A stretch of DNA of 64,000 nucleotides from Mucilaginibacter sp. cycad4 (GTDB lineage: Bacteria; Bacteroidota; Bacteroidia; Sphingobacteriales; Sphingobacteriaceae): positions 7,047,298 to 7,111,297 of the forward strand of contig NZ_CP139559.1 of NCBI RefSeq assembly GCF_034263275.1, in the 5' to 3' direction. The position numbers were made by a program, and so were the translations under genes. The notes under the pieces were generated by a model. It saw nothing but the letters and a program-made list of their open reading frames with translations, was not told where the DNA came from and searched no databases. Positions 1 to 7,200 of this stretch are shown piece after piece (within the stretch, counting starts at the first letter, position 1; each line of letters opens with the position of its first letter).

Positions 1-1161
1 GACGTCTTTGGGAAGAATACGACAACCGAGAAAATTAAAGAAAGTTATGTATCTCCAATTAACAAAGCTTTTGAAAATATTTTCAGTTTTGATGATAGCA
101 CCCAAATAAGTCTCGTTTCGTTTAAACCGCCGTCGGAAGGTAAAACGGCGGAGATTTTATTTGAAAAGGGAAATTCTATAATACCCTATGATTTTTTGAG
201 TGGCGGCGAAAAAGAAATATTCAATATCCTGCTTAATCTACTTGTGAGAAAAGAATATTTTCAGGATACCATCTATTTTTTAGATGAAATAGATCTTCAT
301 TTAAACACTCAACTCCAAAAAAATCTACTTAAGGAAATTACAGAGAACTGGATCCCTGATAATTGTCAGTTGTGGACAGCCAGCCATTCTTTAGGGTTTA
401 TAGAATATGCCAACGAGGCTGAGCATGCCGCAATAATTGATTTGGATAGCTTGAATTTTGATTTGCGGCAAATAATCCACCCATCTCCCAAAAAGAATTT
501 TGATGTATTTGAAATAGCAGTCAGTAAAGAGTTTTTAGCTAACCTATTTGAAGGGAAACGAATAATTTTTTCAGAAAATACAGATACACCTTTGTACAAC
601 AATCTGAGTATTGATGATACGATATTCTTTAATGCAAAGGATAAAGCTGATGTATTTTATAAGGCAAAGAACAACCCCTCATATGATGGCATAGCCGATA
701 GGGATTATCTATCAGATGAAGAACGGACAGATTTGTTAAGTCGTTATCGTAATTTATTTCTGCTTAAATATTACTCGATAGAGAATTATCTTTTTCATCC
801 GGATAACCTTGAGGAGCATTATAAAAAGGGCAACAAAGAGTTTAATAAAGAAAATTATAAAGCATCAATTGTAGCCGAAAAGAAATCGGTCAGAGATAAG
901 GTTTTGCTTGGCATAGCAGGAGCTCGGGGCGGATATCCATTTTATAAGGAAAATGAAAACGAATCGAGAGGACGGGCCTTTAGATCAAACAGCGAGGCTA
1001 TATTACGGTTGTTTGACAGTGATGATTTTGAAACTTTTTACACCGTTTTTCCTGCCAAAGATTATGGTACTGAGATAAAAGAAAGGCAGAATCTTAACCG
1101 GATTGATTTAGCAAAAACTTCCTGGTTCAAAACCCAAATAGAAGAGGCGCTAACAAAATGA
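1..1161 (+). CDS. SMC-like ATPase fused to DUF4435/TOPRIM-like domain (5' truncated by window edge)
   Basis: The reading frame is open from base 1, so the gene begins upstream and the N-terminal Walker A is not visible. The visible part has an ABC signature LSGGEKEIFNILL near window codons 66-78, a Walker B strand ending FLDEIDLHL and a switch-like TASHS, all typical of SMC/OLD-like AAA ATPases. The C-terminal half has the acidic pattern of DUF4435/TOPRIM folds: GKRIIFSEN, then GIADRD, then YYSIENYL. ATPase plus DUF4435 in one chain resembles fused versions of the PARIS anti-phage system (AriA ATPase, AriB nuclease), where the ATPase restrains the TOPRIM effector. Alternatively it is an OLD-like repair or defence nuclease. 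The stop overlaps the next start (ATGA). The domain reading is fairly sure; a defence role is inference. Confidence 0.7.
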   Translation, partial: DVFGKNTTTEKIKESYVSPINKAFENIFSFDDSTQISLVSFKPPSEGKTAEILFEKGNSIIPYDFLSGGEKEIFNILLNLLVRKEYFQDTIYFLDEIDLHLNTQLQKNLLKEITENWIPDNCQLWTASHSLGFIEYANEAEHAAIIDLDSLNFDLRQIIHPSPKKNFDVFEIAVSKEFLANLFEGKRIIFSENTDTPLYNNLSIDDTIFFNAKDKADVFYKAKNNPSYDGIADRDYLSDEERTDLLSRYRNLFLLKYYSIENYLFHPDNLEEHYKKGNKEFNKENYKASIVAEKKSVRDKVLLGIAGARGGYPFYKENENESRGRAFRSNSEAILRLFDSDDFETFYTVFPAKDYGTEIKERQNLNRIDLAKTSWFKTQIEEALTK

Positions 1162-2216
1162 TCCCCTACCTGCTCCGCAAATTAATGTATGGACTGGCAG
1201 TAATGCTCGGGGTAGTTTTTGTTGTGTTTTTTCTGTTCAATATTTTGCCTGTAGACCCAGCCCGCATGACCCAAGGGCAGCGTGCCGATGTGCAATCATT
1301 ACAGGCCGTACGCAAAGAGTTTGGGCTGGATAAGCCCGTACCGGTACAGTTTGCCTATTATCTGAATGACCTTTCGCCCTTGGGCATCCATCTTAATACG
1401 GCTGAAGAGCAACAGCGCTATAGCTATGTAAAACTGTTACCGGTGAGCAAGAGCAAAGTACTTGCGCTAAAATGGCCTTACCTGAGGCGTTCATACCAAA
1501 CCCGCAAGGATGTAGCCTCATTGCTGATGGAAGTGATCCCTAATACTTTGGTGCTTGCTGCTGCTGCGATGATCTTCGCTATTATCATAGGCGTGTTTTT
1601 GGGTGTGGCGAGTGCGGTAAATAAAGATACCTGGATTGATAAGCTGGCTATTAGTTTTTCTACATTGGGCATTTCCGCTCCTTCATTTTTTGCAGGGATC
1701 ATTATTGCCTGGATCTTTGGTTTTGTGCTTAGTAATTATACGCATTTAAACATGTCGGGTAGTTTATACAGTTATGACCCATTTAAGGGCGAAGTGATCA
1801 CCCTTAAAAACCTGGTGCTGCCTGTAATTACTTTAGGTTTACGGCCGCTGGCTATTATTGTGCAGCTTACCCGTAATGCTATGCTCGATGTTTTAGGGCA
1901 GGATTATATCCGCACGGCTAAAGCAAAGGGTTTGAGCAACCGTACGATTATATATCGTCACGCGCTTAAAAATGCTATGAACCCGGTGATCACGGCTATT
2001 GCCAACTGGTTTGCTTCGTTGCTGGCAGGTTCATTTTTTGTAGAATATATATTTGGTTATAACGGATTAGGAAAAGCCACGGTTGATGCCCTGGAAATGT
2101 CGGATTTTCCGGTGGTGATGGGTTCGATATTGTTTATCGCGTTTATATTTGTGGTGATCAGTATCCTGGTGGATGTTATTTATGTGTGGATAGATCCGCG
2201 GGTAAAATTAAGCTGA
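1158..2216 (+). CDS. ABC transporter permease, DppB/OppB family
   Basis: A 352-residue inner-membrane permease of the peptide/nickel importer type (BPD_transp_1). It has an N-terminal transmembrane segment (about residues 10-30), a periplasmic loop containing VDPARMTQGQ, then five hydrophobic segments. The cytoplasmic EAA-like loop reads RTAKAKGLSNRTIIYRHALK before a NAMNPV turn, the docking site for the ATPase subunit. Its ATG overlaps the stop of the preceding ATPase/TOPRIM gene by four bases, so the two are probably co-translated, although no functional link is known. No DppC permease, ATPase or solute-binding partner lies in the window. aroK follows after 10 bases. Family assignment is firm; the substrate is unknown. 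Confidence 0.88.
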   Translation: MIPYLLRKLMYGLAVMLGVVFVVFFLFNILPVDPARMTQGQRADVQSLQAVRKEFGLDKPVPVQFAYYLNDLSPLGIHLNTAEEQQRYSYVKLLPVSKSKVLALKWPYLRRSYQTRKDVASLLMEVIPNTLVLAAAAMIFAIIIGVFLGVASAVNKDTWIDKLAISFSTLGISAPSFFAGIIIAWIFGFVLSNYTHLNMSGSLYSYDPFKGEVITLKNLVLPVITLGLRPLAIIVQLTRNAMLDVLGQDYIRTAKAKGLSNRTIIYRHALKNAMNPVITAIANWFASLLAGSFFVEYIFGYNGLGKATVDALEMSDFPVVMGSILFIAFIFVVISILVDVIYVWIDPRVKLS

Positions 2217-2226
2217 AGGAATTTAT

Positions 2227-2730
2227 ATGAAATATTTTATGGTGGGCTTTATGGGTTGTGGCAAAACAACCTGGGGCCGCAAACTGGCCGCCAAATTGGG
2301 CTACGAATTTATTGATCTTGACCATGTGCTTGAAGCCAAAGCAGGCATGAGCATTGCCGAATATTTTTCTTCTTTTGGCGAAGATGCCTTCCGTAAGCTG
2401 GAATCGCAAGTGTTGAAAGAAACCGATTATCCTGAAAATACCGTAGTATCAACCGGAGGTGGATTACCCTGCTTTTTTGACCATATGGACTGGATGAATG
2501 CCAACGGGAAAACCCTGTATATAAAACTATCACCCAAAACACTTGCCGACAGGCTGGAGAACAGCAAAACCATACGCCCGGTATTACAGGGCAAAAAAGG
2601 CGATGAACTGGTTGAATTTATCACCGGCAAACTGGCGGAGCGTGAAGGTTTTTACCTACAGGCAAGTAACATCGTTGAAGGGATAGATATGTCGGTTGAG
2701 AAACTAGAGGAGGCCTTGGGGGGGTATTAA
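2227..2730 (+). CDS. aroK: Shikimate kinase
   Basis: Phosphorylates shikimate with ATP in the shikimate pathway to chorismate and the aromatic amino acids; cytosolic. The 167-residue length is normal. The Walker A loop is GFMGCGKTTWGRKLA (about residues 7-21), followed by the shikimate-binding region around FIDLDHVLE, FRKLES and STGGGLPC (about residues 76-83). The lid region contains RPVL. It starts 10 bases after the ABC permease stop, so it is probably the last gene of a short operon. The following stretch carries repeat sequence and the IS110 insertion. Confidence 0.93.
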   Translation: MKYFMVGFMGCGKTTWGRKLAAKLGYEFIDLDHVLEAKAGMSIAEYFSSFGEDAFRKLESQVLKETDYPENTVVSTGGGLPCFFDHMDWMNANGKTLYIKLSPKTLADRLENSKTIRPVLQGKKGDELVEFITGKLAEREGFYLQASNIVEGIDMSVEKLEEALGGY

Positions 2731-2739
2731 TATTAATAT

Positions 2740-2814
2740 GTCATTGCGAGTAACCATCAGGGAAACCCTGAAAAAAAATGTGATGACGTGTGAAATATAT
2801 TTTAGTGGTGGTGT
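2740..2814. repeat. Left flank of IS110 copy A: diverged intergenic repeat
   Basis: The segment begins with ATGTCATTGCGAG, the start of a palindromic repeat family seen elsewhere, and ends with AAATATATTTTAG plus a GT-rich stretch touching the IS. The equivalent flank of copy B (45976 onward, reverse strand) also has GTCATTG followed by AAATATATTTTAG at the same distance from the IS end, with mostly transition differences. The two insertion sites are therefore homologous repeats rather than part of the identical IS. Confidence 0.55.
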
Positions 2815-3070
2815 GCGGGGGCTGCGTTAGGGAAGTCTGGCCGGGTTTCCGGTTGGTTTATAAAGGGACATGCCTTAAATTTGGATAAGGCTTTACAGGA
2901 AGTAACAGTGCTACAAATTAGTGTTAATTACCTGATAGGGAATCTTGTTCCAGTTGCTTATTGAAAGGTTTATTGGTGATGCCGTTCTATAGAGCGGTAT
3001 TCCCGTGCAGGATGCTATCGAATTTTATAAGCAGCAGGCCTTAAAGCTTATTTATTTAACCATTAGGCTT
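2815..3070 (+). ncRNA. Candidate bridge RNA region in the left end of IS110 copy A
   Basis: A 256-bp non-coding stretch lies between the IS left end and the transposase start and is base-for-base conserved in the second copy except for one indel at its 3' edge. IS110-group elements are known to encode a structured bridge RNA in this position that pairs with target and donor DNA. A hairpin is visible at 2982-2997 (CCGTTCTATAGAGCGG). RNA boundaries and guide loops were not derived; the call rests on position, conservation and family knowledge. Confidence 0.4.
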
Positions 3071-4378
3071 ATGTCAAAAACACTTGAGATCGTCCATCCC
3101 AATGCGGCAGGGATAGATATTGGCAGCAGAAATTTCTTTGTAGACGCAGGCGAAGATCAGATCCGTATCTTCCCCACTTTTACGGCAGACTGTAACGCGA
3201 TCCGTGATTACTTGCTTTCTTTAGGTATCAATACAGTAGCGATGGAATCCACGGGTGTTTACTGGATAACACTATACACAGTTTTGGAGGAAGCGGGTGT
3301 AGAAGTTTACCTTGTAAATGGGCGTGATGTAAAAAATGTCCCAGGTCGAAAAAGCGATGTGAAAGACTGTCAGTGGCTTCGTCAATTGCATGGCTATGGC
3401 CTTTTACGGAAAAGTTTTATACCGGAAATTGAAATGCGTAAAGTTAGAAGTTACCTCCGTTTGCGGCAAGATCATATCCGTGCCGCCGCCACACAGGTTC
3501 ACTTGATGCAGAAAGCTCTAACCCAAATGAATATCCGTTTTACAGAAGTGATTAACGATATCAGCGGAGCGAGCGGAATACGCATGATAACAGCCATACT
3601 TGGAGGCGAAAGAGATGCCATTACGCTGGCAGAATTATGTCATGAGCGGATACTGGAAAAGAAAAGAGATCTGGTGATTAAATCACTGGAGGGGCATTAT
3701 AGCGAGGAGCATCTGTTCGCCTTGCGTCAGGCTTATGGCACCTGTTGCTATTACAATAGTTTAATAAAAGAATGCGATGCAGAGATAGAGCGTCAGTTAA
3801 AAGATATGTCAAAAGATAAAGACGATATTGAAACAGCTGTAAAACGCAAACCGATTCGTTACCATAAACCTGAAATAGATAACCTGCATAAGCCTTTGCT
3901 GAAATTGACAGGAGGCAAAGACCCGATAGGCATAGCAGGAATAACCGATTACAGTTTTCTCCAGATCGTAAGCGAGGTGGGAACAGATATGAGTCCCTGG
4001 CCAACAGAAAAGCACTTTAGTGGCTGGTTGAAACTGGCACCGATGAAATCGAGTTCGGGAAAGATGCATAAACGGGTACGGATGAAGCGTCAAAATAATG
4101 CAGGGCTGATATTCAGAAATCTGGCCCAGGGTCTATTGAACAGCAAACACCTCGCTCTTGGGGCATTTGGTCGGAGAATACGTGCAAGGCGGGGAAGTCC
4201 TATCGCCATAAAGGCAATAGCGCGAAAGATAGCGTGCTATTATTATAGGGTAATGACTAATGGCAGTGAGTTTGTAGAAAAAGGAATAGAGGCCTATCAA
4301 AACCATTTAAAAGAACAGAAAAGGAAGCAACTTGAAAAATTGGCACTACAGTTTAATATGCAATTAGTCCCTGCATAA
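3071..4378 (+). CDS. IS110-family transposase (DEDD/Tnp_20)
   Basis: A 435-residue site-specific recombinase with an N-terminal RuvC-like DEDD domain: AAGIDIGSRN, AMESTGVYW and DVKDCQW carry the acidic residues. The C-terminal Transposase_20 domain (about residues 290-400) has GIAGIT and then KSSSGK, the likely region of the nucleophilic serine. The frame is open back to 3005, but copy B has an extra base just upstream that breaks that extension, so the shared ATG at 3071 (MSKTLEIV) is the supported start. The protein is identical to the one at 44411-45718. An intact frame and identical copies suggest recent activity. Confidence 0.93.
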   Translation: MSKTLEIVHPNAAGIDIGSRNFFVDAGEDQIRIFPTFTADCNAIRDYLLSLGINTVAMESTGVYWITLYTVLEEAGVEVYLVNGRDVKNVPGRKSDVKDCQWLRQLHGYGLLRKSFIPEIEMRKVRSYLRLRQDHIRAAATQVHLMQKALTQMNIRFTEVINDISGASGIRMITAILGGERDAITLAELCHERILEKKRDLVIKSLEGHYSEEHLFALRQAYGTCCYYNSLIKECDAEIERQLKDMSKDKDDIETAVKRKPIRYHKPEIDNLHKPLLKLTGGKDPIGIAGITDYSFLQIVSEVGTDMSPWPTEKHFSGWLKLAPMKSSSGKMHKRVRMKRQNNAGLIFRNLAQGLLNSKHLALGAFGRRIRARRGSPIAIKAIARKIACYYYRVMTNGSEFVEKGIEAYQNHLKEQKRKQLEKLALQFNMQLVPA

Positions 4379-4424
4379 AAAAGTGTGTCCTCAGGATTTG
4401 TAGAGGAAAGCCCACAGCGCGGGT

Positions 4425-4530
4425 AAGCTTTGTGGGTAGGCAAAGCGAGGACTTGGAACGGAAAGCCCGGCCCGTTAGCTAACGGGAACGCCCATGTTAT
4501 AAAATTGATCGAAAAATACACTTAATAATC
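4425..4530. repeat. Right flank of IS110 copy A: diverged intergenic repeat
   Basis: This segment aligns imperfectly with the right flank of copy B (44260-44364, reverse strand). Shared blocks are a GCGAGGA..TTG motif, AAAGCCCGGCC, AACGCCCAT and CTTAATAATCAA. A related uninterrupted unit with GCGGCCGGAGGTAACGCCCA occurs at 32606-32700. It is read as the downstream half of the IS target repeat. Confidence 0.6.
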
Positions 4531-4545
4531 AATAGCTTACGATCA

Positions 4546-4629
4546 CGTCATTGTAGGTACGAAGCAATCGCATGCTGTACAGGGCGGATTTGCTTACGTG
4601 CGATTGCCACGCTATCGCTCGCAATGACA
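4546..4629. repeat. Palindromic REP-like element, GTCATTG family
   Basis: Begins CGTCATTGTAGGTACGAAGC and ends GCTCGCAATGACAT, forming a long imperfect palindrome. Similar units occur at 44157-44248 and 58498-58586. It lies between the IS110 flank and the end of the phosphoribosyltransferase gene, where it could act as a terminator or stability hairpin. Confidence 0.65.
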
Positions 4630-4647
4630 TAGTTTTATGTATGTATC

Positions 4648-5160
4648 CTACCTCAAATAAACGGCATCCTCTTCGCCGTCTTCCTCATCAAGCACTACAT
4701 CAACATGTTCCTTAATAACAGTTGAGAGGGCTACGCCGGCAAAGTCAGTTGTGATGGGGAAACTTTTGTGATTGCGGTCTACCAGTACTGCGGTACGAAG
4801 TTTTTTCAGCGGAACGTCTAAAAATACACCAAAGCCGTAAGCAAGGGTTTTGCCGCTGTTTAGCACATCATCAACCAGGATCACTACTTTATTGCTGCAT
4901 TCTTCAACCTCAAAATCAATATTGGCACTTAGGCTGCTGCTTTGCTTTTCCAGCTCGATGGTAAGCAGGCGGCTTTTAAATGGTGCTATTCCGTCGAGTA
5001 TGGTTTTCAGGCGTTCGGCAATGTGGTTGCCGCGCGGAAGGATCCCGGCTATTAATATTTCTTCCTCGTCAAAGTTGTCCTCAAGTATCTGGTAGGCCAT
5101 CCTGTCGAGCTTTTGCTGGATCTGTTGCTTATTTAATATGAGAAGCTTTTTTTCAGACAT
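4648..5160 (-). CDS. PyrR-like phosphoribosyltransferase
   Basis: A 170-residue type I phosphoribosyltransferase. The PRPP-binding loop is VVILVDDVLNSGKT (about residues 90-103). The early GILPRGNHIAERL resembles the PyrR/Upp pattern, and AVLVDRNHKSFPITTDFAG near residues 128-146 matches the PyrR family closely. Known PyrR proteins sense UMP to regulate pyrimidine genes and have weak uracil phosphoribosyltransferase activity; no pyr genes are nearby, so the exact role here is open. The gene stands alone, with the next gene on this strand ending about 90 bases upstream. Confidence 0.8.
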   Translation of the reverse strand: MSEKKLLILNKQQIQQKLDRMAYQILEDNFDEEEILIAGILPRGNHIAERLKTILDGIAPFKSRLLTIELEKQSSSLSANIDFEVEECSNKVVILVDDVLNSGKTLAYGFGVFLDVPLKKLRTAVLVDRNHKSFPITTDFAGVALSTVIKEHVDVVLDEEDGEEDAVYLR

Positions 5161-5247
5161 GTTGTGTTGTTGTAACGTTGGCTAAACTGTGGTAAATATA
5201 CAAGTAACGTGTATACAAGCAACCCTGCAGTTTTTAACTTTCAATAA

Positions 5248-5643
5248 TTATTTCACGTATGGAAAGTACACAAAGTTTGCCCCTTCGGGCACTACAACAA
5301 ACACGCACATGTACTCGTACGGGTTTTTATAGCTTTTAATAAAACGGTCTTTCAGTACGGGTTTTATTACATCACGTTCTATAAATTCCTCGAGTGTGGA
5401 GGCATGGATGCTCCATTCCGAATTTAAATCGTGGCGGTCAAGGATCAGTTCGCCAAGACTTAATTCATGCTGGTGGGCAATAAAAATGGGGTATGTGGAC
5501 AGTCCCTCATTCATAATCTCTTCCGACACCTCTTTGATTGACTCATTAAAATATTTCAGGTCGCGCTCCAAACTTATCAGCGGACTATCAGCCGCCGGTT
5601 TGTTGCGTTCGTTTCCTTCGTTAAGCAGTTCTTCAGGGTTCAT
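5248..5643 (-). CDS. Conserved-looking hypothetical protein
   Basis: A 131-residue soluble protein with no signal peptide or membrane segment. It has an acidic N-terminal half and a C-terminal half rich in aromatic beta-strand-like sequence (YEYMCVFVVVPEGANFVYF). I do not recognise the family. The frame is intact and codon use is like the neighbours. It lies between the PyrR-like gene and the IS3 element on the same strand; the 90-base gap to the former permits co-transcription. No function is assigned. Confidence 0.7.
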   Translation of the reverse strand: MNPEELLNEGNERNKPAADSPLISLERDLKYFNESIKEVSEEIMNEGLSTYPIFIAHQHELSLGELILDRHDLNSEWSIHASTLEEFIERDVIKPVLKDRFIKSYKNPYEYMCVFVVVPEGANFVYFPYVK

Positions 5644-5654
5644 ATTTTTATTTT

Positions 5655-5722
5655 GTGATTACACCGATTCCCGGGTGATTACACCGATTTTGACCGTTGA
5701 TGTTTTTTTGATTATGTTGATT
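5655..5722. repeat. Short direct repeats (GATTACACCGATT type)
   Basis: GTGATTACACCGATT occurs at 5655-5669 and again at 5675-5689, followed by a degenerate GATTATGTTGATTTCGCTGAT. A close relative (GATTACGTTGATTTCGCTGATT) lies upstream of ispH near 47680. This is low-complexity intergenic repeat DNA with no gene signal. Confidence 0.5.
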
Positions 5723-5817
5723 TCGCTGATGAGGCTTCGGCTATGAACTATTAACCATGAACTATAAGCCAACTTGTCATGTCCTGAAAAAAGTAGACAT
5801 TATTGTTGTTTATTTGA

Positions 5818-5864
5818 GCTGTTAATAAGTCGGAAACTCGAAGAGTTTTCGACTTATTAACAGC
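5818..5864 (+). terminator. Strong hairpin with T-run inside the IS3 end
   Basis: The 15-bp perfect outer stem GCTGTTAATAAGTCG pairs with CGACTTATTAACAGC, extended by an inner 7-bp arm across a 3-base loop. A T-rich tract (TTTTCTTTTTTT) follows on the plus strand. In plus orientation this is a textbook intrinsic terminator facing inward from outside the element, so it may block read-through transcription from the flank into the antisense of orfB. Confidence 0.65.
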
Positions 5865-5920
5865 TTTTCTTTTTTTGCTTCTTTTTTTCTTTTAAAAGAT
5901 GCGTTTCTTTTGTTAATAAC

Positions 5921-6835
5921 TTATGCAGCCATGTGTATCTGCTGCGGTGTTGCCAGGTTTAAGGACCAATGCGGCCTGTTCATATTATATGAGTTTATAG
6001 CCTCTTTTACTGCCCTAAGTGCATCCTTTTCGGAAGTGAATGTACTATCAAGACCATATTCTTGTTTTAAGATTCCATTCACCCGTTCCGCCATGGCATT
6101 TTCGTAGCAATGGTTCTCTTCTGTCATGCTGATACCGATTTTAGCCTTTTTTAACAGTTTTGTATAATCATTGCTGCAATACTGGATTCCCCGGTCTGAA
6201 TGATGGATCAGGCTATCCGTAAACTGTCGTTGCCGGATAGCCATTTGAAGGCTACGGATAGCCCCCGCAATTCTAAGACTATCTGACAAATGCCAGCCTA
6301 CCACTTTTCGCGAAAACGCGTCTGTGATCAAAAACAGGTATACAAAGTCTTTTGATGTACGAATATAGGTAATATCAGATACCCAACACTGATGAGCACT
6401 GGTAAGCTGTCTATCCTTCATTAGGTTCCTGTAGACCCTGAAGCGATGATAAGAATCTGTCGTAGAAACATATTTACGGCGTCTTTTTACCAATAGCTTA
6501 TGCCGGCCCAACAACTCAAAGAACATATCCCTACCCATCCGTATTCCTGCTTTAGTTATATCTTTCTTTAGCAGAAAGTATAACTTCTTGCCTCCCAGAC
6601 GCGGATGGTTCCTGCGAACCTCATGTACCAATGATAAGATAACTGTCTCATTTAATGCTTTTCTGTCTGCAGCAGATACCGCTTTATAGTAACCACTCCG
6701 GCTTACTTCAAAATAGCGGCATAACTCATTTAATCTGTATTTTGACCGGAGCGCTCCGATACTTGACCGCCAAACTTTTTTTTTAAATCCTCCCCGTATA
6801 GTTTGCCTGCCTGCTTGACTACCTCTTCTGCGCAA
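5921..6835 (-). CDS. IS3 transposase OrfB (DDE integrase domain)
   Basis: The catalytic half of the IS3 transposase. After an HTH_21-like segment (YRLNELCRYFEVSRSGYY), the rve/DDE core has WVSDITYI (first Asp), then HHSDRGIQYCS (second Asp) and ENAMAERVNGILKQEY (Glu), the standard D-D-E arrangement. The listed 5' end is the open frame; translation is expected as an OrfAB fusion by -1 frameshifting at the A9 run (6776-6784), so the first 20 or so residues shown by the open frame are probably not made separately. The gene ends in the conserved region that puts W and L near the C terminus. Confidence 0.9.
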   Translation of the reverse strand: MRRRGSQAGRQTIRGGFKKKVWRSSIGALRSKYRLNELCRYFEVSRSGYYKAVSAADRKALNETVILSLVHEVRRNHPRLGGKKLYFLLKKDITKAGIRMGRDMFFELLGRHKLLVKRRRKYVSTTDSYHRFRVYRNLMKDRQLTSAHQCWVSDITYIRTSKDFVYLFLITDAFSRKVVGWHLSDSLRIAGAIRSLQMAIRQRQFTDSLIHHSDRGIQYCSNDYTKLLKKAKIGISMTEENHCYENAMAERVNGILKQEYGLDSTFTSEKDALRAVKEAINSYNMNRPHWSLNLATPQQIHMAA

Positions 6836-7119
6836 TCCCGCGCCAGGTAAGCATCTGCCAAAGCCAGCTTTAACTTTTTAACTTCCTGTTCTAATTCTAA
6901 TAACCGACCCTTCTCTGCTTTCGTTTCCACTCTGATTACCTTGTTTTGTAAATATTGTTTACCTAATGCACCAAGCCATCTGCTTACTGTCTCTGCTCCA
7001 CCGATCCCGTAGCGACGGCTTGCTTCTGTCAGGCTCAGACCTTCTTCTTCTATCTCCCTGACTACTTTTTGTTTAAAGCTAATACTGTACCGAACTACTC
7101 TTACGCTACTTCTTGTCAT
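6730..7119 (-). CDS. IS3 transposase OrfA (helix-turn-helix)
   Basis: A 129-residue protein with an N-terminal HTH (VVREIEEEGLSLTEASRRYG, about residues 19-38) that binds the IS ends, followed by a leucine-zipper-like coiled coil (LLELEQEVKKLKLALADAY, about residues 72-90) used for oligomerisation in IS3 elements. It overlaps orfB by 106 bases, the normal layout for programmed frameshifting. OrfA alone normally acts as a repressor of the fusion transposase. Confidence 0.88.
   Translation of the reverse strand: MTRSSVRVVRYSISFKQKVVREIEEEGLSLTEASRRYGIGGAETVSRWLGALGKQYLQNKVIRVETKAEKGRLLELEQEVKKLKLALADAYLARDCAEEVVKQAGKLYGEDLKKKFGGQVSERSGQNTD
6776..6784 (-). promoter_or_regulatory. A9 slippery site for -1 frameshift between IS3 orfA and orfB
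   Basis: On the minus strand nine consecutive A residues follow GGATTT. OrfA reads TTA AAA AAA AAG; slipping back one base gives AAA GTT TGG in the orfB frame, so the A9 run lies exactly where the frames join. Confidence 0.75.
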
Positions 7120-7200
7120 GTTTCCTGCCTTTTTGTTAACCTTTTTTTGTCAACCTATTTCAGGACAGGACAACTACAACTAATCTCTTACCTCCAATCT

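Larger units (their letters stand above)
2815..4424 (+). mobile_element. IS110-family insertion sequence, copy A
   Basis: The segment matches 44365-45975 (reverse strand) throughout, apart from one extra base in copy B just upstream of the transposase start. The lengths are 1610 and 1611 bp. Identity begins at GCGGGGGCTGCG and ends at CAGCGCGGGT, and both ends carry a GCGGG core; beyond these points the copies diverge. No terminal inverted repeats are evident, as usual for IS110. The layout is a long 5' non-coding end of about 256 bp, a DEDD transposase and a short 3' end. The ends are defined from the two-copy comparison and could be off by a few bases because the flanks are also related. 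Confidence 0.85.
5780..7167 (-). mobile_element. IS3-family insertion sequence
   Basis: A 1388-bp element bounded by imperfect terminal inverted repeats of 19 bp: TGTCCTGAAAAAAGTAGAC at 5780-5798 and the complement of TGTCCTGAAATAGGTTGAC at 7149-7167 (16 of 19 positions match). It encodes orfA and orfB on the minus strand with a frameshift overlap. No convincing 3-4 bp target duplication was found next to these ends, so the exact ends may shift slightly or the duplication has decayed. Both frames are intact. Confidence 0.85.

Noticed and set aside
5770..7180. Target duplication of the IS3 element
   Set aside because: Sequences next to the inverted repeats (TCA on the left, GGA on the right) do not match; no 3-4 bp duplication could be supported.
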